Both the position numbers and the translations under genes were made by a program. A model generated the notes under the pieces. It saw only the letters and a list, made by a program, of their open reading frames with translations. It did no database searches and was not told the DNA's origin. This document shows, one piece after another, positions 1-11,404 of a stretch of DNA of 64,000 nucleotides (position 1 is its first letter; every line of letters starts with the position of its first letter). Source of the DNA: Lucinisca nassula (lineage: Eukaryota > Mollusca > Bivalvia > Lucinida > Lucinidae); contig OY757015.1 in the NCBI GenBank assembly GCA_963580285.1, positions 133,866,029-133,930,028 on the forward strand. Direction: 5' to 3'.

Positions 1-5
1 TGAGG

Positions 6-2261
6 CGCTACAAAAGGTTAAATTATGGAATCTCTGCCTCGCCAGAAATATTCAATAATGAGATAAGGCAAGTTTTACAAGGACTGGACGGTTGTATAAA
101 CATCAGCGATGACATAATTGTCTTTGAAAAAAAAAAAAAAAAAAAAAGAACACGATAAACACTTACAAGCTGTGTTTGAACGTTTCAAAGAGGTTAATTT
201 GACATTAAATAAACATAAATGTTTGTTCAGTAAATCCCAAGTAAAGTTCTTTGGATATATATTTTCTGAAAATGGGATATCAGCAGACCCAGAGATGGTA
301 GAATCCATAAGAAAAGTGAAGCGGCCAACCACGCCTTCTGAGATTAAGAGTTTTCTAGGGATGACAGGGTATGTATCTCGATTTATCCCACAATACTCAA
401 CTTTAACAGAACCCCTGCGAAGGTTAACGCGACAAAATGAAACATGGCTCTGGACCGATGAGCAAGAAAAGGCTTTCCAAACATTAAAAGACAGCCTCAC
501 TAGTGACACCATAATGTCATATTTCGACCCATCAAAAGAAACAGAGTTGTGGGTGGACGCCAGCCCACTCGGTTTAGGCGCTATTCTGTGCCAGGAGAAT
601 AAGATCGTGGCCTATGCAAGCCGTGCATTGAGCCCAGTAGAACAACGTTATTCGCAAACAGAGCGAAAATACCTTGCAATTGTGTATGGGGTAGAACATT
701 TTCATTTATTTCTGTTTGGAAAATCATTTACGTTAGTGACAGACCATAGACCCCTGACAGCGATATTTGGTACACAGAACAAACCCAAGGCAAAGCAGCA
801 GTCACTGAGACTCGAATGTTGGCGTTTACGCCTAGCTACATATGACTTCAAGGTCGTATATAGGAAAGGTGATCTTATGATTTCGGATTACATGAGCAGA
901 CATCCCTTTGAGGATTATTCTAGTCATAACTCAACAGAGGATTATGTTCGCCTTATCGCGTCAAATTCTGCACCAAAAGCTTTGAATCTGAGCGATGTTG
1001 CATCTGCAACGAAAGACGATAAAACATTACAAAATGTTATTCTATCAGTGAAATCAAATAGATGGAATAAAAAACTGTGCCAGATTAATAGGGCATACGG
1101 TGTATTTTCAAAACTTAGTCATGAATTCACTGTAGTGGACCTAAACGGACAGGAAGTTTTACTACGAGGAACTAGACTAGTGATACCTCTAAGTTTACAG
1201 AGGCATGTTGTGGATTTAGCACACGCAGGACACTTAGGTATTGTGAAAACAAAGACTCTTCTACGAGAAAAGGTATGGTTTCCTTTCATAGACTCTGTTG
1301 TAGAAGAAAAATGTAAAAACTGTATACCCTGTTTGTCAGTTTCTTCGCATAACACTCCAGAACCAATTAAACCAAGTGTTTTGCCTAACAGACCGTGGGA
1401 AGAAGTCTCCATAGACTTTTTAGGAAGCATAGGAACGTCAAACTATTTCATGGTCGTCATTGACGATTATAGTAGATACCCTCTAGTGGAATCGATGACG
1501 TCTATTTCTGCTAAAACCGTTATACCACGTCTAGATCGCATAGTTTCTATGTTTGGAATTCCATCAGTCTGCCGGACAGATTCCGGTCCGCCGTTCAACG
1601 GAAACGAGTTTCGTCAATTCGCCATACAAATGGGTTTCAAACATCGGCGAGTAACACCATTGCACCCCCGTGCAAACAGTCATGTTGAAAAATTCATGTC
1701 ACCCTTACAAAAGGCGATCAAATCAGCCGTTATTGAGGGACACGATTATAAACAAGAAATTACCAAATTTCTCAGGAATTATCGTGCATGTCCACACCCT
1801 TCAACTGGTCTTGCGCCTGCTGACATTATGTTTAATCGATCTATGAAAACTTTGTTACCTCAGTTCTCAGTAAAACGTAACGACGGATCGATTAGAAAAA
1901 GGGACACTGAAGCAAAGCAAAAACGTAAACAATATTCAGACAAGAAAACAGGAGCAAAACGCTCAAAGATCAGAATAGGTGATCCTCTACTTGTGAAACA
2001 GCCTAAACTGAACAAATTAACACCACCGTTCAACCCAAAGCTGGAGTTATCATTGAGAAAAAAGGTTCTATGGTTAAAGTTCGACACAATGACAGAACTG
2101 TTACCAGAGATGCGTCACATTTTAAGCCGATTCCGGGTAGGATATATTCACACAACCAGCATGGAACATATGAAAGAATGACGTCTGATACTGGTCAACA
2201 CAGGAGTATTCCACACCGCGAGAGGAAGAAACCTGTGAAATTTAATGATTACGTGTGTTAA
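6..2261 (+). pseudogene. pol: Gypsy-type LTR retrotransposon pol, 3' part (RT end, RNase H, integrase), frameshifted
   Basis: This is the C-terminal part of a retrotransposon polyprotein, cut by the window edge. From base 6 a frame reads the end of the RT palm, including YGISASPEIF and the catalytic-type SDDIIVF near 105-125. A 21-A run at 127-147 then moves the frame by one base. The following frame (148 on) carries the RT thumb, an RNase H (WVDASPLGLGAIL ~550; QTERKYLAIVY ~660; TDHRPL ~740), the integrase zinc finger (~1200-1340), and the DDE core: SIDFLG ~1411, RTDSGPPF ~1573, HVEKFM ~1681. A second frame change near 2040 is needed to read the last ~70 residues, which end at TAA 2259. The family call rests on domain order and motifs and is certain at superfamily level. 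I do not assign a clade. It is not functional as it stands. Confidence 0.93.
127..147. repeat. A21 homopolymer in RT palm coding sequence
   Basis: An uninterrupted run of 21 A lies directly after the SDDIIVF codons. It separates the upstream reading frame (positions 6, 9, ...) from the downstream one (148, 151, ...). This is probably polymerase-slippage expansion of a lysine-rich stretch, or an assembly or sequencing artefact in a homopolymer. Confidence 0.9.
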
Positions 2262-3097
2262 TCATGTGTGTAAATAGTGCTGAGTGATAATATTTCATTT
2301 CAAAGTGATTTTGTATACAAATTGTGCCGGTATCTCAAGGTTAAGCTTTCCAGCTCATAATCATTTATTTTGTTTATGTGCCGTAAAGCTGTTTATGCCC
2401 CAATTTTTAAACTCCCTTTTTGCCCAATTTCATTTCTTAATTTCCTGGAAGGAAAGGAAATGGCACTAAATTTGTATTTAAAATGATGCTTATATTTCTT
2501 ATGTGCAGTATACAAAAAATTGTCAAAAAATTTCAGGAAGATTAATGGGAGTGCATTTCCTAAATGTGTGAACTGGAATTCCTTACTCATAAAATATTGG
2601 ATGAATATTTCAAGTAGTGAAAACATACTACACCCAGGATATTGTTTTCATTCATGGAATTATTTAATCTGCCATTCTCCAAATTTAATGACTTCTCTGT
2701 GTGGTTTGCATGTTTAGTTAATTAGCATTTGACAGACACAGTAACCTTTAAAGACCTACATAATTGACTGTAATCAAGTTGGCTGATATAACTGTTTTAA
2801 TATCAAACTGGAGCCATAAACATGGAAATTAAGACATTTCGGCATCTAGCGGAAGTGAGAAAGTATTTCAGGGAAGAGACCATTTGACGTGTCAGTAGAA
2901 AAGAAACTTTAACACATATAATCTGCAGCTTATTTGACGTGTCAGTAGAAAAGAAACATTAGCGGATATAACTTATAGTTTAAGTTTTTCGAACATTAAA
3001 ACGTTATGCAGTTTCCTATAAATTCTGTTAAAAGCGAAGCTACTGTTCATTTCATTTTAAATGCATGCCCATGTATACACTTAACGTTTCATCTTAA
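2262..3097. other. Non-coding stretch between pol and 3' LTR of the first Gypsy element
   Basis: No convincing coding sequence is seen. A ~51-bp direct duplication is visible: the string TTTGACGTGTCAGTAGAAAA occurs at ~2882 and again at ~2933. The stretch is long for the 3' untranslated part of a Gypsy element and may include foreign sequence. Confidence 0.6.
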
Positions 3098-3110
3098 AGA
3101 AAAGGAGGGA
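3098..3110 (+). promoter_or_regulatory. Polypurine tract of first Gypsy element
   Basis: The purine run AAGAAAAGGAGGGA ends immediately before the LTR start TATAGTGT. This is the position and composition expected for the plus-strand primer of an LTR retrotransposon. Confidence 0.8.
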
Positions 3111-3318
3111 TATAGTGTATAGTAGGTGTGTGTGATGCAAGAGAGTTGGCTAGTTGCTGACAATAAGCTCCGCCTACTTGATTAGGTATTCACTTGATGT
3201 ATTTTGGTAGAGGGAGTTGACTTGTGGGTATGATGAGCTAGGGTGAAGTCTTGTTGTACATATTAAACAAACAGTGTAGACCCATGTCTTCTGTTTCTAT
3301 ACACCACTCGACACTATA
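3111..3318 (+). repeat. 3' LTR (~208 bp) of first Gypsy element
   Basis: It starts TATAGTGT directly after the polypurine tract and ends ACACTATA, giving 8-bp terminal inverted repeats. An ATTAAA near 3260 could act as a polyadenylation signal. The short length fits several invertebrate Gypsy lineages. The termini are TA...TA instead of the usual TG...CA, and the change is symmetrical. The 5' partner LTR lies outside the window, so identity rests on position and termini. Confidence 0.78.
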
Positions 3319-3725
3319 GTGGGGTTCAAGGGGGTCAAAATTATATAGGCGTGTTTTCCTGATGATAAGCCCAGTGTGACTGTGAACAACGCTTGAAGTC
3401 AGTTTTCTAACCATTGCCTGCAGTGAAAACAATCAAATATATAATAAAACCTAAAAGGACTTTCAAAATTCTTAAAGAATGCATTTTCTTTTGTATATAT
3501 TATATTCATTCGAAAACACAAAAACATAGTGCATTCTTTCATTTTTTCCAAAATGACTACTTTTCCAAAAAAAAATAGCCATCGGAAGAGATGGCAAATC
3601 CCCCGACCAAAAGCCAATATGGCCTTCAGAAGATTGTTCACCAAAAGAAAGTGCACCAGAATTAAACCAGCAATGTATCACAAAAGTATTGCTATTATGG
3701 CCATCACAAAATTATACTTCAGGAG
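3319..3725. other. Half of a palindromic interspersed repeat, then unassigned DNA
   Basis: 3319-3365 matches the outer half of a foldback repeat also seen at 38,690-38,740 (GGGTCAAAnnTATRTAGGCGTG). The retrotransposon therefore seems to sit inside a copy of it. The remainder shows no coding or repeat structure I can assign. Confidence 0.5.
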
Positions 3726-4640
3726 AGATAACTAAAAAACCAGGGTACTCAGAACTGTGGTTCTTGCGCATGACATGCCTGCTTAAGCTCATGCATTTCT
3801 GTACAAAGTACCATCAATATGTCTCAAACGGTGTTGGAGATCACAAGCTGGTCATACTGTTCTACTGGAAGGGTAGATAACTCAAATATTTATCATAGCA
3901 CCCAGAATTTTGGTTCTTAGACATGAAGCGCCGTCTCAACCTTGCATACAATTGTGCCAAGTACCATCAATATATCTCAAAGGGTATTGGAATTATGGCC
4001 ATCAAAAGGTTATATTGTCAGGGGAGATAATTAAAAAAACCAGGGCACCCAGAGTTGTGGTTCTTGCACGTAACACACCTGCTTAACCTCATGTACAACT
4101 GTACCAAGTACCATCAATATATCTCAAAGAGTATTGGAGATGTGGCCATCATAAGGTACTGATTCTATATTATTGGAAGGGAAGATAACTCAAAAACAAT
4201 GACACCCAGAGTTGTGATTCTTGTACATGACACATCGTCTTGGCCTTGTGAACAACTGTGCCAGGTATCATCAATATATCTTACAGGGTACTGGAGTTAT
4301 GGCCATCACAAGGTAGTCACTTTATTTTATTGGAATGGGAGATAACTCAATAACCATGGCAGCCAGAGTTGTGGTTCTTGTGCAAGACACACTGTCTCAG
4401 CCTTGTGAACAACTGTGCCAGGTACCATCAATATATCTCAAAGAGTATTGGAGTTATGGCCTTCACAAAGTAGTCATTCTATTTTATTAAAAGGGGAGAT
4501 AACTAAAAAAGTATGGCATCCAGAGTTCGGGTTATTGCGCATGACACGCCGCCTCAGCCTTGTGAACAATTGTGCCAAGAACTATCAATGAGTCTCAAAG
4601 GGTATAGGAGTTATGGCCATCACAAGGTTGCGTCTACGGA
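3726..4640. repeat. Tandem repeat, ~150-159 bp unit, about six copies
   Basis: The landmark AGATAACT/ATT... followed by CCAGAGTTGTGGTTCTTG recurs near 3726, 3876, 4024, 4183, 4341 and 4497. Each copy also carries 'accatcaatatatctcaaag' and 'ggagttatggccatca'. Copies are diverged, so this is an old tandem family. It ends in a (GGAC)n tract. Confidence 0.85.
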
Positions 4641-4671
4641 CGGACGGACGGACGGACAGACGGACGGACGC
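4633..4671. repeat. (GGAC)n microsatellite
   Basis: An imperfect run of GGAC/GGACA units closes the 156-bp tandem array. Similar GGAC tracts end other repeat arrays here (~14,750; ~15,088), which suggests a shared element terminus. Confidence 0.85.
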
Positions 4672-5535
4672 CAGGCTGATCGCTATATCCCACGAACGTA
4701 TTCGGTCGGGGGATAAAAATCGTGAAATTCGTTTTATTTATACTCCGAGCATAAGGTGGCGGTTCTAACGAGTACCCACAATATATCTCTTGGATCAGAA
4801 ATAAGCATAATAATAAATACCCTTTAAACCCCAAATTTCCCTATTGATTGTTTTGAATTGCGGCATAAACTAAATACATGGATAGTGTCTTTAATAATAA
4901 AATATAATCGGTTCGCCCCGACAATTTTATAGGGGCTCGCTAAAGCTCGTTAATCAGAGGTGGGGAAAAACTGGAGTACCTGGAGAAAAACCAACTGGCC
5001 TACCGACGCCAAGTTCTGCAACGGAAGGTCATGTGGTTTTCACCTGGTACTGTGGTTTTCGCCCACATCTGTTTAACGATCGGCTCGACATAAGTCAGTA
5101 TGTCATAAATATATAATTTATTAATTCAGAAGTTTTTTATGCATCACGTAAAAACGCCTATATAATTTTGATCCCCGTGAACCCCACTTTTATATAGTAA
5201 AACTGGGGTTTACAAGGGTAAACCTTACTTTTTCTAAATTATTTCTACTCAAAATATAGATTGTGGGTACTCGCTGGGGTGATTTTTTCTATCCATGCAA
5301 TCAAAGATCATGAACAGATGAACAATTTTTTATAATTAATACTTTCTTTCTGATATTATTTTTATTACTTTATGAAACAATATTAATTTCTAAAACTAAA
5401 CATTTTTTTTTCACTTTATAAAATAGAAGTGGAGGCAATGATCCATTTCAAATAGGTAAAGGTTAATCGACCATTTACTTTAATTAGTAAGTTTGAGATT
5501 TGGCCGTACAAGCATACCAATTATACACAAACATA
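4672..5535. other. Non-coding; two copies of the 'GTACCCACAATCTATG' foldback repeat
   Basis: Half-copies of the palindromic repeat family lie at ~4753-4845 (ACGAGTACCCACAAT...) and ~5150-5290 in the opposite sense (...TGTGGGTACTCG). At ~5430 a short string (AAATAGAAGTGGAGGCAATG) equals the 3' end of the RT-bearing element annotated at 49,119. No gene is seen. Confidence 0.6.
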
Positions 5536-5638
5536 GTAATTATACCATCATTTATGGGGTGCCTCATTTATGGGGTGCCGTTTTACTAACTATACCATCA
5601 TTTATGGGGTGCCGTTTTACTATTTAATACAATTTCAA
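5536..5638. repeat. Short tandem copies of the TIR-like 'TATGGGGTGCCGTTTTACTA' motif
   Basis: The motif TATGGGGTGCCGTTTTACTA occurs fully twice and partly once. The last copy (5603-5623) leads into the GATATC array. It differs by one base from the 5' end of the TIR of the 10,692-12,460 element, so it probably marks the left end of a related element. Confidence 0.75.
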
Positions 5639-6020
5639 GATATCTATAAATAAAATTCATGATATCTATGATAAAAAATATTGGATATCCATAAATATTA
5701 TTAGATATCTATAAATAATACTAGATATCTATTATTCATTTTATGATATCAATTATATGTTTAATGATATCAATAATTCGATTATAGATATCTATTATTC
5801 GATTTATAGATAGCAAATATTAAAGACGATTTTATGATATCAATAATTACATTTATTGATATCCATAATATATATTTTTGATATCCATTTTTGAAATTGT
5901 GATATCTATAATTCAGACCTTTGAATGATATCTATGATTAGATTATAGATATCCATAAATCTAATTGATATCATTAAATATAATTTTAGATATCCAAAAA
6001 TCTCAGAATATTCGATATCT
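5639..6020. repeat. GATATC dyad array, block A1
   Basis: GATATC or a one-base variant recurs at 5639, 5661, 5684, 5704, 5724, 5745, 5766, 5787, 5836, 5858, 5880, 5901, 5927, 5948, 5967, 5989 and 6014. Spacings cluster at 20-23 and 25-27 bp. The intervening DNA is AT-rich and often symmetric about the dyad. Confidence 0.93.
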
Positions 6021-7007
6021 TTTAATACAATTTTAGATGCTTGCGTATATGGATCTTCTAGCCAATAATACTTTTACAATGTCAAGTAAAATTTGTTGTC
6101 TTTCATCTGTGCCCAGTTTCGAAACTTCAGAACACTTGTGACTCCCAGGGGAGGGACGAACTCTGAATTTTCCTTTTTACATGGGCTGGAATTCTTTAGG
6201 GCACATTGTCAGTCTTGGTATTGTTTCGGGTCACCTTTAGATGCCGGGGCCCAACCTATGTATCAGGCAAAATTCAATGTACCCCCACCCCCACCACACA
6301 CACACACACAGACACATACCACCACCTCACAATGGGATGCGTCCAGAGTTAGTGACTGTAAGATGCATACTTGAAGCCATAAGGCCCAAATGATATGTAT
6401 GTATCAGGTTTCACTAAACAGCAAGCGACCTATCATTTACAAAACAATGTACCACACTCTGTTTTAGACATCCTAGTTCTAATTTTAATTGAGCGACAGC
6501 CGCCCAGCGGGTCTTGGAGAGATCGATTAGGCTGTCTGACGTTTCCACTCAGGGCTGAAACCGACAGCACATTAATAACGCCATTAAATCACTAAGATGG
6601 TCTATAAGCCTGCTCCGGCAAAGTGGTGCGAGTCGGACCATCCCTACATATACATTTGGCAGGGGTTGAGACGTCATTCATCTCAATGCCGGATTGAAGT
6701 CCCACAAAACTAGAAGCAATGTCTTAAAAAATAGTGTTAGAATCAGAATAATATCTAACATTAACCCTTATCCTGCCGTTCACGATAACCCCCATCTTTG
6801 CAAACAGTGTAAATCCTGATCAGATGGCTTCTGAAGAAGCAATCGTATCAGGATCTACAATGTCTGTGATGCAGTTTGTTAAACGAACGCCTATAACATA
6901 TCAAGTAATATGATTGGCTGATAATGGTATGTCTTAATTAAACTATTCAGCAGGACAAGGGATAATGACATATTTACAGAATTGCGCCCCGTCCTTAAAT
7001 AATTATG
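6021..7007. other. Interarray unit, first copy, with truncated SINE-like repeat
   Basis: 6137-6490 is a diverged copy of 7870-8600 (shared: ACTCTGAATTTTCC, AGATGCCGGGGCCCA, GTAAGATGCATAC, CTAGTTCTAATT). A 5'-TCTTGGAGAGATCGATT...CTCAATGCC stretch (~6493-6725) is a decayed copy of the common SINE-like repeat in plus sense. An (AC)n tract lies near 6295. No gene is seen. Confidence 0.7.
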
Positions 7008-7795
7008 AATATCCATAAATCAGATAATTGATATCCATAATTCGAATTATAGATATCAATAATTCTAATTGATTTATTGATATCTTAAATCTCAATTATT
7101 GATATCAATTAATCTATTTATTGATATCATTTATTCAGATTATAGATATCATTTATTCAGCCAATTAATTGATATCCAAATTCCGGTCATTGATATCATT
7201 AGGGGCGTATCATTATATAGAGTTATTGATATCAACAATAAAACATAATAATGATATCCATAAATCCTTTAGATATTTAGATATCTTTAATTTGAATAAA
7301 TGATATCAATTATTCGAATAATAGATATCAATAATTCGGCCAATTTATTGATATCAATAAGTCTAATTATGGTTATCTATAAATAATATGTGCATCGATA
7401 CTTGAGTCTCCGTGGAGAAATTGGATATCACTAATTCCAATAATGGATATCAATAAATAAGTCAGATTTATAGATATCAGTTATCCTATGTATGGATATC
7501 AATAATTCGAATTTATGATATCAATAATTAAAATGATTTATGGATATCCATAATTCAATTTTTGATATCTATAATTCGACTTTATGATATCAATAATTGG
7601 AATTAATGATATCAATAAATAGGACTGAATTATTGATATCTGTTATTCTATTAAATGATATCAATAATTAAAATTATGGATATCTTTAATTTGAATTATT
7701 GATATTAATAATTGGGCTGAATTATTGATATCATTAAATCGAAATATGGATAGCCATAATTCGAATTATATTTATAAATAGAAACTGTATCCCGC
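7008..7795. repeat. GATATC dyad array, block A2
   Basis: This is a dense array of GATATC centred in ATTGATATCAAT-type dyads. From 7446 on, sites fall at 7446, 7473, 7495, 7517, 7543, 7564, 7586, 7608, 7635, 7657, 7679, (7701) and 7728. Spacings are almost all 21-22 or 26-27 bp. The spacer midpoint is often TTCGAA, a second dyad half-way between sites. Confidence 0.95.
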
Positions 7796-8198
7796 AACTA
7801 TACTATCCTAAAAAGTTTATAAATAAGGGTCTGGCCAGATTTGAACAGAGTCCGTGAGGTGGGGAGTAAGGCAAAATATGGGGTGGGGCGTACTCTGAAT
7901 TTTCCTTTTTACATGGGCTGGGAATATTTTTATTGTTTAGATTTTCATTTTTTAGTGTTTCTTTGGGTTTTAGAGAAAAAGATTTTTAGGTCAAGGCCAT
8001 TTAGCCAGTTACATGGGCATGAATTCTTGGGTAACATTGTCAGTCTTGGTAAATTTTGGTCGTCAATAGATGCCGGGGCCCAGCTTATGGAGCAGGCAAA
8101 ATTCAGAGTGCCATCCCCCGACGCCACTCTGCGATCATAGTTTTTGACTGTAAGATGCATACCTGAAGCCATAAGACCCAAAGGCTATATGAATGTTT
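7796..8198. other. Interarray unit, second copy (left part)
   Basis: This repeats 6137-6390 with an extra ~70 bp near 7930-8000. It runs up to the SINE-like insertion at 8199. No coding potential is supported. Confidence 0.65.
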
Positions 8199-8479
8199 GT
8201 TTGTTTGATTTGAGGTTTAACGTCCCCTTCAACACTGTATTGCTCATTTTGGAGACGTTGCTTAGAATTTTGTGGGATGTTTACCCGACATTGAGATGAA
8301 ATGACATCTCAAGCCATGTCGCCCAATTAAACAGCGGACGGACCGACTCAACCCGCTTTGCTTGGACAGGCTTAGATCCCCTAAGCGGTTTGCCAGTACT
8401 CGTGTGTGGTAGGATTCAGCTCTGCGTGGAAGCATCATGCAGCCCATCTATTTCATCAAGCCCCGATAGGCGGGAGCAG
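8199..8479 (-). mobile_element. SINE-like repeat (CAAA-tailed), with 13-bp TSD
   Basis: This is a complete copy of the commonest interspersed repeat here. In minus sense it runs from a GCCCCGATGGG-type head through GAGCTGAACC and GACATCTCATTTCATC... to a TTAAACCTCAAATCAAACAAAC tail. It is flanked by perfect TATATGAATGTTT copies (8186-8198 and 8480-8492). The related unit at ~6390 lacks it. TSD plus oligo-CAAA tail indicate retroposition. I see no RNA polymerase III promoter I can vouch for. Confidence 0.82.
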
Positions 8480-8621
8480 TATATGAATGTTTCAGGTTTC
8501 AACATGACAAATGAAACAAACAACAGAACTCATCAAGAGCTCTACCATGTGGCAAAAGTGCCTATCATTTACAAAAATGTACCACAGTCTATTTTAGACA
8601 CCCTAGTTCTAATTATGTAGC

Positions 8622-8926
8622 GACCCCCGACAAATGAGGCTTGGAGAAATAGATTGGGCTACCTCATGTTTCCTCGCAGAGGTGAAACCGACCGCACACG
8701 AGTACCGGTAAACCAATTAGAGGGACTAAGCATGCCGAGGCAAAGTGGGGCCAGTCAGACCGTCCCTGTATTTAAACCATTTTGGTTTATTTTTGCATGC
8801 AGGGCTTGAGAAGTCATTTCATCTCAATGTCGAGTAAATGTCCCATAAAATTGGTTGGAGTGTTTCAAACATTACCTAAAAAGTGTTGAGGGGGTGTAAA
8901 ACCTCAACTCATACAAACAAATCTAA
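8622..8926 (+). mobile_element. SINE-like repeat (CAAA-tailed), plus sense, diverged
   Basis: It carries the same landmarks as the 8199 copy in the opposite sense: GGCTTGGAGAAATAGATTGG, GAAACCGACCGCAC, CATTTCATCTCAATGTCG, and a tail AAACCTCAACTCATACAAACAAA. Confidence 0.8.
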
Positions 8927-8929
8927 TTA

Positions 8930-9081
8930 TTGACATCCATAAATCGGATGGCATATAAGATAGCAATATGATTATACAACTTATTTTAGATATCAATAAT
9001 TATTTACATTTTAGATATCTTTAAACTGAAATATAGATATCATTAATTATAATCATAGATATCTATAATTTTATTTTAGCG
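8930..9081. repeat. GATATC dyad array, block A3 (short, decayed)
   Basis: A few GATATC sites (~8989, 9016, 9037, 9058) lie in AT-rich DNA. The block stops abruptly at the GCTAAATTTAGAATTTAGC repeat. No right-hand TIR is found, so the right end of this array element has been lost. Confidence 0.85.
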
Positions 9082-9354
9082 TAGCTAAATTTAGAATTTA
9101 GCTCAAACTAAAAAAGGAGAGAGAAGTCACTGAATAAGTCCTTAAAACTATTTACAATCTGAATAACAGAGGGGTCTATCTATCTTCATATACAGAGTCG
9201 GTCATATTTGACCATTACCTCAGCAGGGCGGTAGCTAAATTTAGAATTTAGCCCAAACTAGAAAAGGAGAGAGAGCCCTTAAAACTATTTACAATCTGAA
9301 TAACAGAGGGCTCTATCTATCTTCATATACAGAGTCGGTCATATTTTGCCATTA
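9082..9354. repeat. Two tandem ~130-150-bp units with palindromic core GCTAAATTTAGAATTTAGC
   Basis: Units start at ~9083 and ~9233 and share 'cttaaaactatttacaatct' and 'cttcatatacagagtcggtc'. The third unit resumes at ~15,615, beyond the 6.2-kb insertion, so these tandem repeats were the target site. Confidence 0.85.
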
Positions 9355-9440
9355 CTTCGGTTGATTCCGGGACATCTCGCCCCTAACAAACTCGGCCGCT
9401 GTCAAACTTGGCCCCTGAAAAACTCGGCCCCTAATATTAT

Positions 9441-10691
9441 TATTATTATTCTATTGGCCCCAAAAATATTATTTTAGTTTGGGTAAAGGTAATTAACCTA
9501 AAATAATATATACTTGTCTCAGTGTTTGCACCGCGAACGCGTTGGCTTCTTCAGACTTTCGGATGAGTCTTTAAACCGAGGTCCCGTCTCCGTATGACTT
9601 TAGCTGTTGTTGTTGCTGTTGGTGGGACGCAAAACTCAAACACTCACTCACTTCCACGAACGCATCGAGTCACATGATTTTCAGTGTCACCAAATGACGT
9701 GATTGATGTTTCAACTTTAAAAGCTTGTCCTATAAGCTTTTTTTTTTTTTCGTCGCCCAGTCATGAGGGGCAAATAATGTGAATTTTAAAAAAAAAAAAT
9801 GCTTAATTTTCCTGCTTTCCATGGTATGAACGACGGTGGGTCGCTAGCATACATGTAGTGTACCTTTAGGGTTCATTTGCTCTGCACGCGACCCACTGCG
9901 TTCGTGTTTCCACGAAAAGCGGAAAAATAAATAAATAAATAAATCTAAATGACGTGGCCAGTCCAAACTGTTGAATGACATTTTAGGCGTTTACCTTCTC
10001 CAGACTCTGATACTTTGCTTCATTAACAAATATTTGTGGTATATGTACAGTTAATGCTATCTTGTCTGTTTGCCATTATGTGTTGTATTATTGTATCTTC
10101 ATGGGCTTTATTGCCTTATGGAATTTGAAATAAAACTTACTTACTTACTTTGCAGTTTCAAAACGGGAGATTTTCATATTTATTGGACTGTTACGCATTC
10201 TCAGGTAACTACCAATGGTATTAAACTTTTAATTGGATTATCTTGAGTAAAACACTGACGCGTGCCTGTTGATTGGATTATTATTATTTGATAATTGGAT
10301 GGGAAGTTATACCGAGTGATTACCGTAACCATTACACGTCTTTAATCACGTCATGAGAACACCTGAAAACTGCACGTCCGAATAGCAACTGCGCAGATCA
10401 GTCTGCGCATCTGCACACTCTGATCAGCGCTTTTGTTTTTGTTCCCTGCTTGGATAGTATGATTACTAAGGCTGTTGTATGCCAAACTTTATTCCTTTGA
10501 ACGGCTTCTGAGACTAAGCATAGTTTTTTTTTTCATGTGCTAGTAATAAATGCGCAGATCAGCCTGCGCATCACACACTCTGATCAGTGGTTGTTCGCTG
10601 CTTGGACTACGGCTTCTGAGACTAAGCAGGTAGCATGTTAATTGAAACGCAGACATTTGTATTTATTATGAACCGGGCCGAGCTGCATATC
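9441..10691. other. Interior of 6.2-kb element: SINE fragment, LINE-like tail, hairpins
   Basis: A tRNA-SINE fragment lies at ~9543-9655 (ACTTTCGGATGAGTCTTTAA, ACTCACTCAC tail). A retroposon-like 3' end with AATAAA and an (ACTT)n tail lies at ~10,040-10,152. TGCGCAG...CTGCGCA hairpins lie at ~10,391 and ~10,551. An (AAAT)n run lies at ~9925. No gene is seen. Confidence 0.65.
10686..10691. repeat. Target-site duplication CATATC (left)
   Basis: CATATC directly precedes the left TIR and is repeated exactly at 12,461-12,466 after the right TIR. Confidence 0.8.
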
Positions 10692-10732
10692 TATGAGGTG
10701 CCGTTTTACTATAAATCCCCTATTTTGTGACA

Positions 10733-11095
10733 TCACTAAATCCAATTAGTGATATCACTAATTCTATTTATTGATATCACTAAATAGAGATGAATTTGTG
10801 ATATCAAAAATCGAATTAGTGATATCACAAAATCGATTTAGTGATGTCACAAAATAGAATTAGTGATATCACTAAATCAAATTTATTTTGTGATATCACA
10901 AAATCGAATTAGTGATATCACTTTATTGATTTTGTGATATCACTAATTCGATTTTGTGATATCACTAAATATACATGATTTAGTGATATCACAAAATCGA
11001 ATTAGTGATATCACTAAATCGAATAAGCGATATCACTAAATATGAGCGAATTAGTGATATCACAAAATCGAATTAGTGATATCACTAAATATATT
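10733..11095. repeat. GTGATATCAC dyad array, left block
   Basis: Sites lie at 10,751, 10,773, 10,800, 10,821, (10,843 GATGTC), 10,865, 10,892, 10,914, 10,936, 10,958, 10,985, 11,007, 11,029, 11,056 and 11,078. Every interval is 21, 22 or 27 bp. The linkers are AAATCGAATT/AATTCGATTT, themselves dyad-like. Confidence 0.95.
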
Positions 11096-11404
11096 ATATT
11101 CGCAAGCAATGCAATGTTTACTCCTTAACCCATTGTATACTAGTGGCCTCTTCCACTGTTATATGTTGGACAATTCCATTTGTCATAAAAGGGGTGTCAG
11201 GCCTATTTGTCGGTTTTTATTCTATTTTTGACGGGGAATTCTGCTAACAAATAGTGCAGGTCCTGGTCAGACGCCGTTCTGTGGCGTCTGATCTTGCCAA
11301 GGTATCCCTTTAGGTGTTTGCTCCCAATGGGCTTGTAGATCTAATTAGTTGCCTGGCAGAGAGGGTGCTCCCCTAATAACCATCGCAACCGTTACGTCAC
11401 GTAT
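11096..11404. other. Unassigned interior of the TIR element
   Basis: No repeat, ORF or RNA could be supported. Confidence 0.5.

Noticed and set aside
1..3318. Assignment of the first Gypsy element to the Steamer lineage
   Set aside because: The short LTR and bivalve context are suggestive, but motif evidence visible here does not distinguish Gypsy clades.
2284..4716. Small open frames of 60-90 codons at 2.3-4.7 kb
   Set aside because: They overlap each other on both strands and fall in element 3' DNA or tandem repeats; no domain.
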